From Amycolatopsis sp. cg9 (lineage in GTDB: Bacteria; Actinomycetota; Actinomycetes; Mycobacteriales; Pseudonocardiaceae), in contig NZ_CP166850.1 in the NCBI RefSeq assembly GCF_041346945.1, forward strand, positions 9,284,501 to 9,348,500: a stretch of DNA of 64,000 bases, given 5' to 3'. Below the pieces are notes generated by a model. That model saw nothing but the letters and a program-made list of their open reading frames with translations. It was not told the origin of the DNA and did not search any database. The translations under genes were made by a program, and so were the position numbers. Shown piece after piece: positions 8,225 to 16,734 of this stretch. Position 1 is the stretch's first letter, and each line of letters begins with the position of its first letter.

Positions 8225-9430
8225 GTGAAGGCCGGAACTATTACATGCCTTGCCGGACTCAGGACAGCCCAGACGCCCCGCGGCAGGGGCCGCCCCGTCG
8301 GCCGCGCGCTGACCTGCACCGACGACTTCACCAACAAGAAGACCCTCAGCGCCGAGCATCGCCAGCTGGTGCTGTTTCTCGTGGTCGTACTCACCCGCGA
8401 CGACGGCTGCCTGACGCGCATGTACGAGCGGATGATTACTCGACACGCTCACCAGCCCGGCCACTGGCTGCACGGCAAGACAGTCGAGCAGATGCAGAGC
8501 TCCTGCAGTAAGTACCTGGGCAAGTCGGCCATGTACCACCTCCGCTGGTACATGATCACTGACGCGTTGCGGGTCCAGGTCCCGCCCGAGCAGCTACCGA
8601 CGATCCTTGCCTACGCCGCCGGCCTGTACTGCCGCGCGGCCGGCGTCGAGCATCCAGGCGGGGAGTATCAGGGAGAAATCACCGAACCCGCCTGGACCAC
8701 CGACACCGTGGTCACCATCGACATGATCCAGCATCTGCTCACCGGTCTTCCCACCTCGGACGCTCCGGAGACTGGAACAGCCGAGGAGGTCTCCGGCGGA
8801 ATCGAGGGCCAGCTCGATCCGATGCTGCTGGACCTGCTCGAGGAGATCGCCCAGCTGCGCGCCCAGCGCGACGACACCCAGGCCGAACTCGACAACACTC
8901 GCGCCCTGCTCAAGGCCACCCAAACCCAGCTGGACGAGGTCACCAAGGACCGCGACGCCTACCGGCAGATGCAGACCATCCTCAACCGCGGCACCTTGGC
9001 CCTCCATCGTCAGGTGGACCAGCTCCAGGAGGAGCTCACCGTACGACGGCGGGACCTTATCCTCAGCGACATCATCACGGAGAACGACCAGCTTCGAGAC
9101 CGCAGCATCGACCTGGCCAAACAGCTGGCCCACCTCAAGAGCCAATACGCCACTCTGCTGCAGAGCAAACTGCTGCCCGACATCTCCCGCGACACCCTCC
9201 TTTCCGTCGCCCACGACCAGGCAGAAGCCGGCCTGACGCGGCGACACGGGCTGAACAACCTCGAAGTGCTGCCTACCGTCGCCGGCGGGTACGGGGACAT
9301 GCGCATTCCCGGCTACGCCCCTTACGGCGAGCGCGCACCGGGACCGCGTTCGCTGAAGCCCCATCCACCACGGGCACCACGTCCGCCGCACCCCCGCTCG
9401 CCCCAGCCCCAACCGCCAGGTCCAGCCTGA
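8225..9430 (+). CDS. Coiled-coil protein with putative N-terminal regulatory domain
   Basis: 401 residues from GTG 8225, with GAGAAGGAA at 8208-8216. Three parts are visible. The N-terminal approximately 140 residues are helical and Arg-rich (TDDFTNKKTLSAEHRQLVLF, later AMYHLRWYMITDALR), resembling actinobacterial HTH-containing regulators. Residues about 200-315 form a long coiled coil (LEEIAQLRAQRDDTQAELDN; LHRQVDQLQEEL; DLAKQLAHLKSQYATLL). The tail is Pro-rich (about 370-401). It has no membrane segment and no enzyme motif. A structural or DNA-associated, oligomeric role is likely. The family is unknown to me. The downstream neighbour is a transposition-gene relic. Confidence 0.7.
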   Translation: MKAGTITCLAGLRTAQTPRGRGRPVGRALTCTDDFTNKKTLSAEHRQLVLFLVVVLTRDDGCLTRMYERMITRHAHQPGHWLHGKTVEQMQSSCSKYLGKSAMYHLRWYMITDALRVQVPPEQLPTILAYAAGLYCRAAGVEHPGGEYQGEITEPAWTTDTVVTIDMIQHLLTGLPTSDAPETGTAEEVSGGIEGQLDPMLLDLLEEIAQLRAQRDDTQAELDNTRALLKATQTQLDEVTKDRDAYRQMQTILNRGTLALHRQVDQLQEELTVRRRDLILSDIITENDQLRDRSIDLAKQLAHLKSQYATLLQSKLLPDISRDTLLSVAHDQAEAGLTRRHGLNNLEVLPTVAGGYGDMRIPGYAPYGERAPGPRSLKPHPPRAPRPPHPRSPQPQPPGPA

Positions 9431-9635
9431 CGCGCCGCCAGTGTCCGCTCGCCTCGGCGGTCGTAACCTCGACCGCGATTGGCTTGCCGAGGTTGTTGAG
9501 AGCGGGGAAGAGCTGCAGTGCACGGCATCACCCGGACCCCGAGCCGCACGATTCCGGCATCAGACGAAGAGCTGTCGGAAACATAGGCTGTTCAGGTGAC
9601 CTTCCGGTGTGGTCGCTTCAGCCACAACGACGTTA

Positions 9636-10335
9636 CTAGCCTGACACCAGCAAGACCACCGCGATCGCCCAACTCGGCAAACACCGCAAGATCACCGCCC
9701 GTCGTCGCCGCGGCGACGTCCCGTACTGTTCCTGCCGGTCGTCTACATCACCGTCCCGCCAGCCGCGACCCCGAAGACACTGAACGGAGAGTTCGCGCGC
9801 TTCCCAACCTCCCGATCCGCCGCTACAGCAACCAAGCCCAGATCACCAGCAGCGCCTGTGACCTGCTCCACCACACCTGCACCGACCTTCGCGCTCGTCG
9901 GCGAAATCCACAGCATCGTCTTCCACACCCTCAATGGCGCCGAGGCTCCCGACCAACTGAAGTACCTCGCCGAACACATCGACGCCACCGTCGTCCACAT
10001 CGGCATCGACGTCGCAACACAAGGCCTGTTCACCGGCATCAGCGGCCGCCAGATCGCCGGCCGGTTCAGCACGATCACCACCGGGCCCTTCGCAAACACC
10101 ACGACCGTCGAACGCGACCACTGGTGAGCCCCCGTCGAGACGCTCGACCAAGCACTACGCCTACATCGCCCGACGCCCGGTGACCTCCTGCACCACGCCG
10201 ACCCGCTCCACGACCACATCGGCCGCATGATCGACAGCTTGTCCCGTCGGATCCGCTACGCCACCGTAGTAGCCATCCTCAGCGGCTCGAAAACCATCAC
10301 AAAGACCACTCTTACAGCGATCCGGCTTGACCCAC
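9636..10335 (+). pseudogene. Degraded TniB-type AAA ATPase of a transposon
   Basis: Pieces in different frames line up in order with the actinobacterial TniB/ATP-binding transposition protein: KTTAIAQLGKHRKITARRR; VVYITVPPAATPKTLNGEF; LPIRRYSNQAQIT; then from 9858 GEIHSIVFHTLNGAEAPDQL, KYLAEHIDATVVHIGIDV and GLFTGISGRQIAGRF; and finally LDQALRLHRPTPGDLLHHAD with SLSRRIRYATVVAILSGS. At least three frameshifts and a stop after the DHW motif near 10126 break it. The Walker A glycine before KTT reads Ser and the Walker B Asp-Glu reads Gly-Glu, so it has also lost its ATPase residues. No intact TniA transposase is present. It is a fossil of a Tn5053/Tn7-like unit. Confidence 0.75.
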
Positions 10336-10387
10336 GCAGCCGAGGACCCTCCGCCCGGTCACGGCGGCGCCCACCGGCAGCCGGCTG

Positions 10388-10558
10388 ATGATCGCTATCG
10401 AGCCACTCCTGGGCTCGCACTTGTTCACTGTCCGCCCCGCCGACGGCGAGCTGAGCGCTCCTACCCCGCGCACCTCAACCCGGACAGCAACGGTCCTCAA
10501 CCACATCACCAAGACTCCCGACGCCAGACGGCCGCTGATGCCGTTTCCGTACGAGTGA
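10388..10558 (+). pseudogene. Possible TniQ-like fragment after the TniB relic
   Basis: A 56-residue frame from ATG 10388 begins MIAIEPLLGSHLFTV and lies where TniQ normally follows TniB. The opening resembles the 'LPI..PLpGE.L.S' start of TniQ proteins, but the fragment is short and the zinc-finger region that would identify TniQ is absent. The call depends on position more than on sequence, and it may be a chance ORF. Confidence 0.25.
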
Positions 10559-10821
10559 ACATCGTGCTGGCGGCGTGCCGTCGGCGTGCAGATTGGGCGG
10601 TCCCGGTGCGCCGGGCGTTCGGCCATCGAAGTGTGACCGGGCCCGAGGGAACCAGGCCCGCGCCGGCGGTGCACGGCCACTACCCCGCGCCGCGAGCTCG
10701 TTCTGCAGCTCCGGGCCTGTGCACCGCCGGCGCCCGGCCTGGTGATCCGTGGCCGTCCACCCCGCGAGCCGCCGCCCTCTGGGTACCGGCTCGCGCCGCG
10801 CCACACCGAAAGGCGATCGTC

Positions 10822-11826
10822 GTGTCGAAGGAAACCAGCACGTGGCTCAACACCAACGTCCTCATCGGATTCACCGATAAGCGCGGCCACGCCTGGCACT
10901 ACCGCGCCGAAGACCAAGGCACCGAACCCAACCACTACCCCGGCCCGATCCCCATCACCGACGTCAAACGGCGCCTGTTCGGCTGGACCGCCGAGCCAGC
11001 CCGGGTCTTCGTCGAAGACCGCTTCGGACTCCGCCTCGCCAACCACAACCTCGGAGTCACCGCCTCCGACACCGGCGACATCCTCGCCATCCACACCAAC
11101 GAATACGGCATCCACCAGTACGGCACCTGGCTGCTGGACAACGTCGCCGCCCTCCTCGACGACGGCCTCACCATCGGCTCCGCCGGCCTGCTACGCGAAC
11201 GCAAGCAAGCCTGGGTCAGCGTCGAAGTCCCCGACAACATCACCACCCCCGAAGGCGTGGAGTTCCGGCCCAACCTGCTGGCCTGCTCCAGCCACGACGG
11301 CAGCCTGAAGTCCCGCTACAAGCGGGTCGTCACCAACATCGTCTGCGACAACACCATGAACATCGGCCTGCGCGAGGACGGCCAGGACATCGCTGTCGTC
11401 CACAAGCGCAACAGCACCCTGCAACTGCTCAGCGCCCGCGAAGCACTGCATCTCGTGCACACCATCGCCGACGACTTCGCCGCCGAAGTCACGAAACTCT
11501 GCCAGACCACCGTCACCGACCGGACCTGGAAAGCGTTTCTCGACGCCCACACCCCGATCCCCCAGCAGCCGGGCCGGGGACGCACCACCGCCGCCAACAA
11601 GCGCTCCGCCCTCACCCGGCTGTGGACCAGCGACAGCCGCGTCAGCCCATGGAAGAACACCGGCTGGGGTGTCGTGCAGGCCGTCAACACCCACCTGCAC
11701 CACGAAGCCGTCATCCGCGGCGCCACCCGCCCCGAACGGAACATGACCCGGGTGATGACCGGTGAGCTGGCCAAGCACGACCGCGCCACGACCGCCCTCC
11801 TGCACAAAGTCCTCGCCGCCGTCTGA
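10822..11826 (+). CDS. DUF932 family protein
   Basis: 334 residues from GTG 10822 with GAAAGG at 10808-10813; the longer open frame upstream belongs to the transposon relic. The protein has the layout of plasmid/phage DUF932 (TIGR03299-type): an N-terminal W-x-x-VLIGFT segment, a beta-rich middle with KRRLFGWTAEPARVF and GVTASDTGDILAI, the conserved VTNIVCDNTMNIGL near residue 172, and a helical C-terminus ending in MTGELAKHDRATTALLHKV. DUF932 proteins are widespread on plasmids and phages and have no settled biochemical role. There is no signal peptide, so it is presumably cytoplasmic. It heads a run of element-type genes in the same direction. Confidence 0.8.
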   Translation: MSKETSTWLNTNVLIGFTDKRGHAWHYRAEDQGTEPNHYPGPIPITDVKRRLFGWTAEPARVFVEDRFGLRLANHNLGVTASDTGDILAIHTNEYGIHQYGTWLLDNVAALLDDGLTIGSAGLLRERKQAWVSVEVPDNITTPEGVEFRPNLLACSSHDGSLKSRYKRVVTNIVCDNTMNIGLREDGQDIAVVHKRNSTLQLLSAREALHLVHTIADDFAAEVTKLCQTTVTDRTWKAFLDAHTPIPQQPGRGRTTAANKRSALTRLWTSDSRVSPWKNTGWGVVQAVNTHLHHEAVIRGATRPERNMTRVMTGELAKHDRATTALLHKVLAAV

Positions 11827-11882
11827 GCCCTCACCGGTCCCCACTCTTCGCTTACCTCCCGCTACACGAGAGGACTTTCGTC

Positions 11883-12430
11883 ATGAACTCCAGCACCTCC
11901 GTGCCAGTGGTGTGCGGCACCGACGGTTGCCCTGACACCGGGCACGGCATCTCGATCGCCGTGTCCCGTCCGAGCCTCTACCGCTGCCACGACTGCATCG
12001 CCTGCCTCGATGCCCTCGCCCCCGGCTGGGTCCGCGGGTTGCCCGATGCCCGCGCCTACGCCGACCGCAACACCGAACTCGGGCTCCTCGACGCCACGGC
12101 CCTGCGCGAGCAGGCCGCGCCGGTATTGGCCACGATCGGCGAAGCGCGGGACGCGTTCACGATGCTGGCCGACCTCGTCGGCCCGGCCTGGCCCGCGACG
12201 CCGTCACCGCGATCGTCAACGCCGGCGACCGGGTGATCGACTGCACCATCACCAACTGGTGGGCCGCCTACCGCCGCGCCGTCGGCAGCGTCCACCTCAC
12301 CACCGCCGGCGTGTTCGACCGCTACGAACCCAGCACCCTCACCGGATCCGTCCTGCGCCCCGACCTGCCCGACGACGAGCAACCCGACAACGACTCCATC
12401 CACGCCGCCGCCGGCACCCTCATCACATAA
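11883..12430 (+). pseudogene. Cys-containing hypothetical protein with a frameshift
   Basis: ATG 11883 (GAGAGGA at 11868-11874) opens a frame with a Cys/His-rich head (CGTDGCPDTGHG, then YRCHDCIACLD) that could bind zinc, followed by helices up to about 12190. The frame then degenerates to Ser/Pro-rich residues and stops at 12236. Another frame continues with good composition (ARDAVTAIVNAGDRVIDCTI, then NWWAAYRRAVGSVHLTTAGVF) to TAA 12428-12430. A single-base change in the GC run near 12185-12200 would restore about 182 residues. Either it is a true frameshift or a sequence error. The second half alone (GTG-start region near 12233) has no ribosome site. Function unknown. Confidence 0.55.
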
Positions 12431-12528
12431 ACACCGATCGCGAACCCGCGGCCGATGCCGCGAATCCCGACCACCCGTGACCTCGCGGGCGGCGCGCGGC
12501 CTCGATCACGCGACCAGACCCCGCGGCA

Positions 12529-12587
12529 CCGGTCAAGGCCCCTCCGGCGAACTCGACCTCCTGTGGGCGGACCCGGGCCTTGACCGG
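12529..12587 (+). terminator. Hairpin in the leader of the LuxR-HTH gene
   Basis: CCGGTCAAGGCCC at 12529-12541 pairs perfectly with GGGCCTTGACCGG at 12575-12587 (13 bp). It lies in a 356-bp gene-free interval and may terminate the upstream message. There is no U-tract. Confidence 0.45.
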
Positions 12588-12786
12588 CGCCACGCCGGGC
12601 CCTGGATACCCGAGCCGTCCGCACACCATCCCGCACGAGGCCACCTGAATGAACCGGGAATCCCCGAATCGGCCCGCCCTGCCCCCGGGCGAGCCGAACC
12701 CCGGTTCGGGCTGGCCGGGTCAGCGCACGCGCCGCGCCAACCCGGCCAGCCCCCTTCGCCCGCCGCACGACCCCGGAGGTCTCACC

Positions 12787-13140
12787 ATGACCCGAAGCAC
12801 CGACCTGACCGCCACCGAACTGGAGGTCCTACGCGACGTCGCACGCGGTTTCAACAACATCCAGATCGGACTGCGACAATTTCGCTCAACCGAAACCGTC
12901 CGCACCCACACGAAGAACATCTTCGCGAAACTGCGGGCCCGCAACCGCGCGCATGCCGTCGCCATCGCCTACAACACCGGCATCCTCCACTGCCCGCTCC
13001 CCCACCTGCCGCTGACACAGCCGATACCGGCCCGTACCAATCCACCACCGTGCCGACGCAGCGCCGAGCTGACCCGACCGCCGGCTGATCATTCCGTAAA
13101 GGACGGTCTGCCGGTCGACTCCAGTGCCTCGTCGCCGTAG
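12787..13140 (+). CDS. Small LuxR-type helix-turn-helix protein
   Basis: 117 residues from ATG 12787, preceded by GGAGGT at 12775-12780. Residues 7-65 are a GerE/LuxR HTH: LTATELEVLRDVARGFNNIQ, the recognition region RSTETVRTHTKNIFAKL, and the closing segment RARNRAHAVAIAYNTGIL. No receiver or ligand-binding domain precedes it, so it is a stand-alone DNA-binding module. The last 45 residues are Pro/Arg-rich and probably disordered. Stand-alone LuxR-HTH proteins usually act as transcription factors, but the target is unknown. The longer open frame from 12649 adds a Pro-rich stretch without a ribosome site and is not used. Confidence 0.8.
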   Translation: MTRSTDLTATELEVLRDVARGFNNIQIGLRQFRSTETVRTHTKNIFAKLRARNRAHAVAIAYNTGILHCPLPHLPLTQPIPARTNPPPCRRSAELTRPPADHSVKDGLPVDSSASSP

Positions 13141-13220
13141 CACAGCGGGTGTACGGTGGAAGAAACCGGATCTTGGTTGGCCTTCCCCATGCATCGAGTG
13201 GCATGAGGACGGTGGTCACG

Positions 13221-13982
13221 ATGACGCTGCTGCGGCAGAACCGCGAACTGAAACAGCTCGGGATCTGGAACTGGTCCCTACCGGCGTTCGCCGGAAAACT
13301 ACCGGATGGCCGCAACTACAACGCGTGCCCATCGGCCGGGGTGTGCGCGCAAGCCTGCTACGCCCGCAACGGCACCTACCTCTTTCCGCAGGTGAAAGCG
13401 CGGCACCAGGAGAACCTGCGCTGGACCCTCGACGACCTGCCTGGCTGGCAGCACGCAATGCTAGATGAGCTGTCCCACACCCGGTTCGTCGACGCGTGGG
13501 TGCGGATCCACGACAGCGGCGACTTCTACTCCCGCACCTACCTATCCGCGTGGCTGGAGATCATGCGCGCCCGGCAGCACACCAGGTTCTACGCCTACAC
13601 CAAGGAAGTCGCCGCGTTCCGAGACCTGGTCGAGCCGAACCCGCCCCGCAACTTCTGGTGGGTCTACTCCTACGGCGGCACCCAAGACTCCATATTGGAC
13701 CCCGCTGTGGACCGGGTCGCCGACGTCTTCCCCGACGAGCAGGCCATCGCCGCCGCTGGCTGGCACTCGCAAGAAGAGTCCGATCTGCTGGCCGTCCTCG
13801 GGCCGGCACCGGTCGGGATCCCGGCCAACAACATCGCGCACTTCAAGGCCCGCCAAGCCGGGCGCCGATGGAGCCGCTGGCAAGCCGGCACCGACGCCGC
13901 CCGCGCCGCTCGTCGCACGGGCACCCGGTCAGCCACAGCGGGTAGCGACGACCGCGCGGGCACGTCCGGAAGCCCCCGGTAG
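13221..13982 (+). CDS. GP88-family (phage-type) protein
   Basis: 253 residues from ATG 13221; an in-frame ATG at 13203 adds six residues and cannot be excluded. The start resembles that of mycobacteriophage 'gene product 88' proteins: LLRQNRELKQLGIWNWSLPA, then DGRNYNACPSAGVCAQACYA with Cys residues in a C-x(5)-C-x(3)-C pattern, followed by ARNGTYLF. Further conserved-looking segments are VRIHDSGDFYSRTYLSAW and FYAYTKEVAAF. The Cys pattern and the SGDF motif hint at a metal or iron-sulfur site, but the biochemical role of the family is not known to me. The Arg/Ala-rich tail after residue 215 looks disordered. Its presence beside DUF932 gives the region a phage-like flavour. Confidence 0.8.
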   Translation: MTLLRQNRELKQLGIWNWSLPAFAGKLPDGRNYNACPSAGVCAQACYARNGTYLFPQVKARHQENLRWTLDDLPGWQHAMLDELSHTRFVDAWVRIHDSGDFYSRTYLSAWLEIMRARQHTRFYAYTKEVAAFRDLVEPNPPRNFWWVYSYGGTQDSILDPAVDRVADVFPDEQAIAAAGWHSQEESDLLAVLGPAPVGIPANNIAHFKARQAGRRWSRWQAGTDAARAARRTGTRSATAGSDDRAGTSGSPR

Positions 13983-14163
13983 CGCCGCCCGCGGCCACGG
14001 CAGCCGCTCCCGCAGACCACTCGCCACAATGCCTGGCAGCCGTGGCCCCGGTCCGCGCTGTCACCGGTTCCACGACGGGCCCACCCGGCCCCTCCGCCCC
14101 GCCGCGGTCGCGGTACCGACGAGCGGAGTCAGCCCGCTCACGTCCACGAGGGAGACCGAGACG

Positions 14164-14765
14164 ATGTCGAACGAGTTGATGCCGAACCTGCGTGCGGTCG
14201 CCGACGTGCTCTCGGCCCGCCATGGCGCGCCGTCACGTCCCAGTAGGTCGGCGAAGATGCCACGCTGGCCAGCCCCGCCGGCGGCTACATCAGCGTCACC
14301 GTCGAACCACGCAAGAACGGGGATCGGCTGCTGCTGGAAGCCTGGCTGGACACCGACCTCAGCGCACACCAGCCCGCGGGCATGGTGCGACCATCGGCAT
14401 TCGTGGCCCGCACCCGGCCCGCCCCTGCGGTCGGCAAGGACCTGGCCCGGCGCCCGATCCCGAAGGTCACCGAACTGATCGATGCAGCCCGGGACCTGGC
14501 GCACCGGCGTGAGTGCGATGCCGCCGACCTCTCCAGCGCCCTCGCCGCGATCGGTGTTCGCTTCGGCACCGCCCCGGCGGCCGGAGCGAACACCGTGTCG
14601 ATCGGCACGTACGGTCAGCCGCTGTTCGCGACCGCGCAGGTGCTGCAGCCGATCTGGCGCTACCGCCAGCGCCAGGTGCGGTTCAGGATCGACGCCAGCT
14701 TCGACCACGCCCTCGCCCTGGCCGCGCTCGTCGGCCAACGCGCAGCTCCCGCCGTCGACCACTGA
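14164..14765 (+). pseudogene. Hypothetical protein with a single-base frameshift
   Basis: ATG 14164 (GAGGGAGA upstream) starts MSNELMPNLRAVADVLSARH and then turns into Ser/Pro/Arg-rich shadow. From 14247 a different frame reads as good protein (VGEDATLASPAGGYISVTVE, later VTELIDAARDLAHRRECDAA) up to TGA 14763-14765. One missing G in AGTAGGTCGG near 14246 would fuse both into a protein of about 200 residues and also remove the in-frame TAG at 14244-14246. The second part ends with a charged helical segment (QRQVRFRIDASFDHALALAA). I recognise no family. A sequencing error is an alternative to true decay. Confidence 0.55.
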
Positions 14766-14866
14766 CCGCCCGCAACGTCGGTGCTCAGGCCGACACCAGG
14801 TCGCCAGCGCGCCAGCCCTTCTCTTCTGCCGCCGAAATCCCCTTTGCCTCCTGAAAGGACACTGCC

Positions 14867-16309
14867 ATCCACGCCCTCACCTGTGTCGTCACTCGCACCG
14901 ACTCCCAACCCCGGATCGTCGACATCCGCGCCAACCTCAGCATCGGCGACGCCGAATTGCGCCTGCACGGCCTCAGCTCCGCGATCTCGCGCGAGACCCG
15001 CGACCGGGTGCGCGCGGCCATCCGCAACAGCGGCCTGTCCTGGCCCAGCGGCGTCGTGCACCTCACCGCCTCCACCGCGCGCCCACGCTCCGACGTCGAC
15101 CTTGCCGCCGCGGCCGCCGCGCTGCTGGTCACCGGAGCTGTGCCGGTCCGGCGGCTGACCGCGACCGCGCTGATCGGCGAGCTCGGCCTCGACGGCACGG
15201 TCCGCCCGGTCCCCGACGTGGCGCCCCGCGCGATCGCGGCCGCCGACGCCGGGTTCACCCACCTGGTCGTGCCCGCCGCCACCGCCGCCGAGGCCAGCGC
15301 CGTCCCCGGCCTCACCATCATCCCCGTCACCTGCCTAGACGACCTGGTCAGCTGGCTGCGCGGCAACCCCGCTCCGGCCCTGCAGCCCGAACCCGGCAAA
15401 CGAGGGCCATCAGAGACGTCCTGGGATCCCGAAGGCTGGGCCCGACTGTCCCCTGCGGCGGTCCGGGCCGCCGCCGCCGCGGCCGCCGGCGGACACCACA
15501 CCGTGCACCTGGCCGCTCCCAACGACCCGGTCCTCCTGCTGCCTCGACTGATCCGGACGCTGATGGCCGACCTCACCGACACCGACGCCCTCGAGGTCAG
15601 CAGGTGGCATTCGCAGGCCGGTGAATTGCTGCCCGACAGCGGAGTGCGCACCCGGCCGCCCGGAGTGTCCCTGCACCCCACCGACACGATCGCCGCGATC
15701 GTCGGCTCCGTTAGCCGGCCCGGATTGCTGACACTCGCCCACCGCGGCGTCCTGACCGTCGAAGACCTCCCCGACTTCTCCGCCCGCACCCTCGAGGTGA
15801 TCCGTTCGGAAATGCAGGACTGCGCGCTGCACGTCGCGGCTGCGGGAGGTGCAACGTCACGCCCGGCCGGGCCACGCACGGTGTTCACCGTGCGGGACTG
15901 CCTCTGCGGCTACGCCCAGGCCGAGAACTGCCGCTGCACGCCCCGGCGGCGTGCGCGCTACCTCGCGCGGATCCCGCTGTGGCTGCTGGACTGCACCGAT
16001 CTGTTTGTCCGGCAGGTCACCGTCGCCGTGCCCGATCCGTCGCCGCCGTTACTGGAATCGCTGCGCGACGCCGTCGCCCGAGCTCGGGAGCGAGTCCGCA
16101 GCCGGTGGGGTACCGCACCGGAACCCGGGGCCGAGATCGACTACACCCACGCTGTCGCCGACCTTCCCGCCGGCACGGCGCAGGAGCTGGATGACGCGAT
16201 CCGCGAGGGCCGGATTCGACCCGCACGGCGACGCGGTGCCTCAGGCTCGCCTGGACATGCGCCGACCTGGACGACCGGCCGCACCCGGACTTCACCGACA
16301 TCTTGCTGA
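14867..16309 (+). CDS. ComM/YifB-like protein lacking ATPase motifs, no canonical start codon
   Basis: About 480 residues. The N-terminus aligns with ComM (Mg-chelatase ChlI family, a helicase promoting branch migration in transformation): RIVDIRANLSIGDAELRLHG, then SRETRDRVRAAIRNSGLSWP, with the S5-like fold up to residue 160. The AAA part keeps its framework (HSQAGELLPDSG, TRPPGVSLHP, LAHRGVL) and the C-x-CGY...C-x-CTP cysteine block near 344-360. However, the Walker A site reads LAAPNDPVLLLP instead of GPPGxGKT, and Walker B reads GVLTVEDLPDF instead of VLFLDELPEF. The ribosome site CTGAAAGGAC (14851-14860) points to ATC 14867, since no ATG/GTG/TTG occurs before TTG 14957 inside the conserved domain. 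The C-terminal ComM helices continue in another frame to 16365 (LRLAWTCADL), so a frameshift near 16212 removed them. It may be a pseudogene of an already inactive paralogue. Confidence 0.75.
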   Translation: MHALTCVVTRTDSQPRIVDIRANLSIGDAELRLHGLSSAISRETRDRVRAAIRNSGLSWPSGVVHLTASTARPRSDVDLAAAAAALLVTGAVPVRRLTATALIGELGLDGTVRPVPDVAPRAIAAADAGFTHLVVPAATAAEASAVPGLTIIPVTCLDDLVSWLRGNPAPALQPEPGKRGPSETSWDPEGWARLSPAAVRAAAAAAAGGHHTVHLAAPNDPVLLLPRLIRTLMADLTDTDALEVSRWHSQAGELLPDSGVRTRPPGVSLHPTDTIAAIVGSVSRPGLLTLAHRGVLTVEDLPDFSARTLEVIRSEMQDCALHVAAAGGATSRPAGPRTVFTVRDCLCGYAQAENCRCTPRRRARYLARIPLWLLDCTDLFVRQVTVAVPDPSPPLLESLRDAVARARERVRSRWGTAPEPGAEIDYTHAVADLPAGTAQELDDAIREGRIRPARRRGASGSPGHAPTWTTGRTRTSPTSC

Positions 16310-16365
16310 CGCTCTCGCACCGAAGCGGAATGCTAAGCCTGCTGCGCAGCCCAGCTCCATGGTGA

Positions 16366-16734
16366 GCAGAAGCAGGAAACGAGACGGACAACCGAACTGC
16401 GGCAGCGGCTTGCTTGCGAGCCGGACAAGAGTAGAGAAGTCGCTGCTGCGCTCAGAAAAGCGGGCACGGGTGTTCCAGTCGGGCCGACGCACTTTAGCGG
16501 ATCCTGGCGTCGGCGCAAGCCCGCCCAGTTCACGATCTCGGCTGCGGCCGTCTGGACGGGGCGGGCGTGCCGCCGACGCGGGCGGCCCCGCTCGGGCGAG
16601 TGCGTCCCGACCGGGACACCCGCACTCCGCTCGTTCTCCACCACTAGTCGGAAAACAGGGCGGCGTGCGGGGTTCGTGGCCGGTCACCGGGTTCTTCTCC
16701 GATGACCGGCCGACTCGTGTGAAGGAGCCCCTTC
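16366..16734 (+). other. Gene-free interval upstream of the ParB-like gene
   Basis: About 370 bp with no protein-like frame on either strand. It presumably carries the promoter of the parB-PP2C-primase cluster. The composition is somewhat less GC-rich around 16365-16470. The only structure I noted is a 9-bp inverted repeat, GGCCGGTCA (16678-16686) and TGACCGGCC (16703-16711), ending 10 bp before the ribosome site of the next gene; it could be a leader hairpin or operator. Confidence 0.4.
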
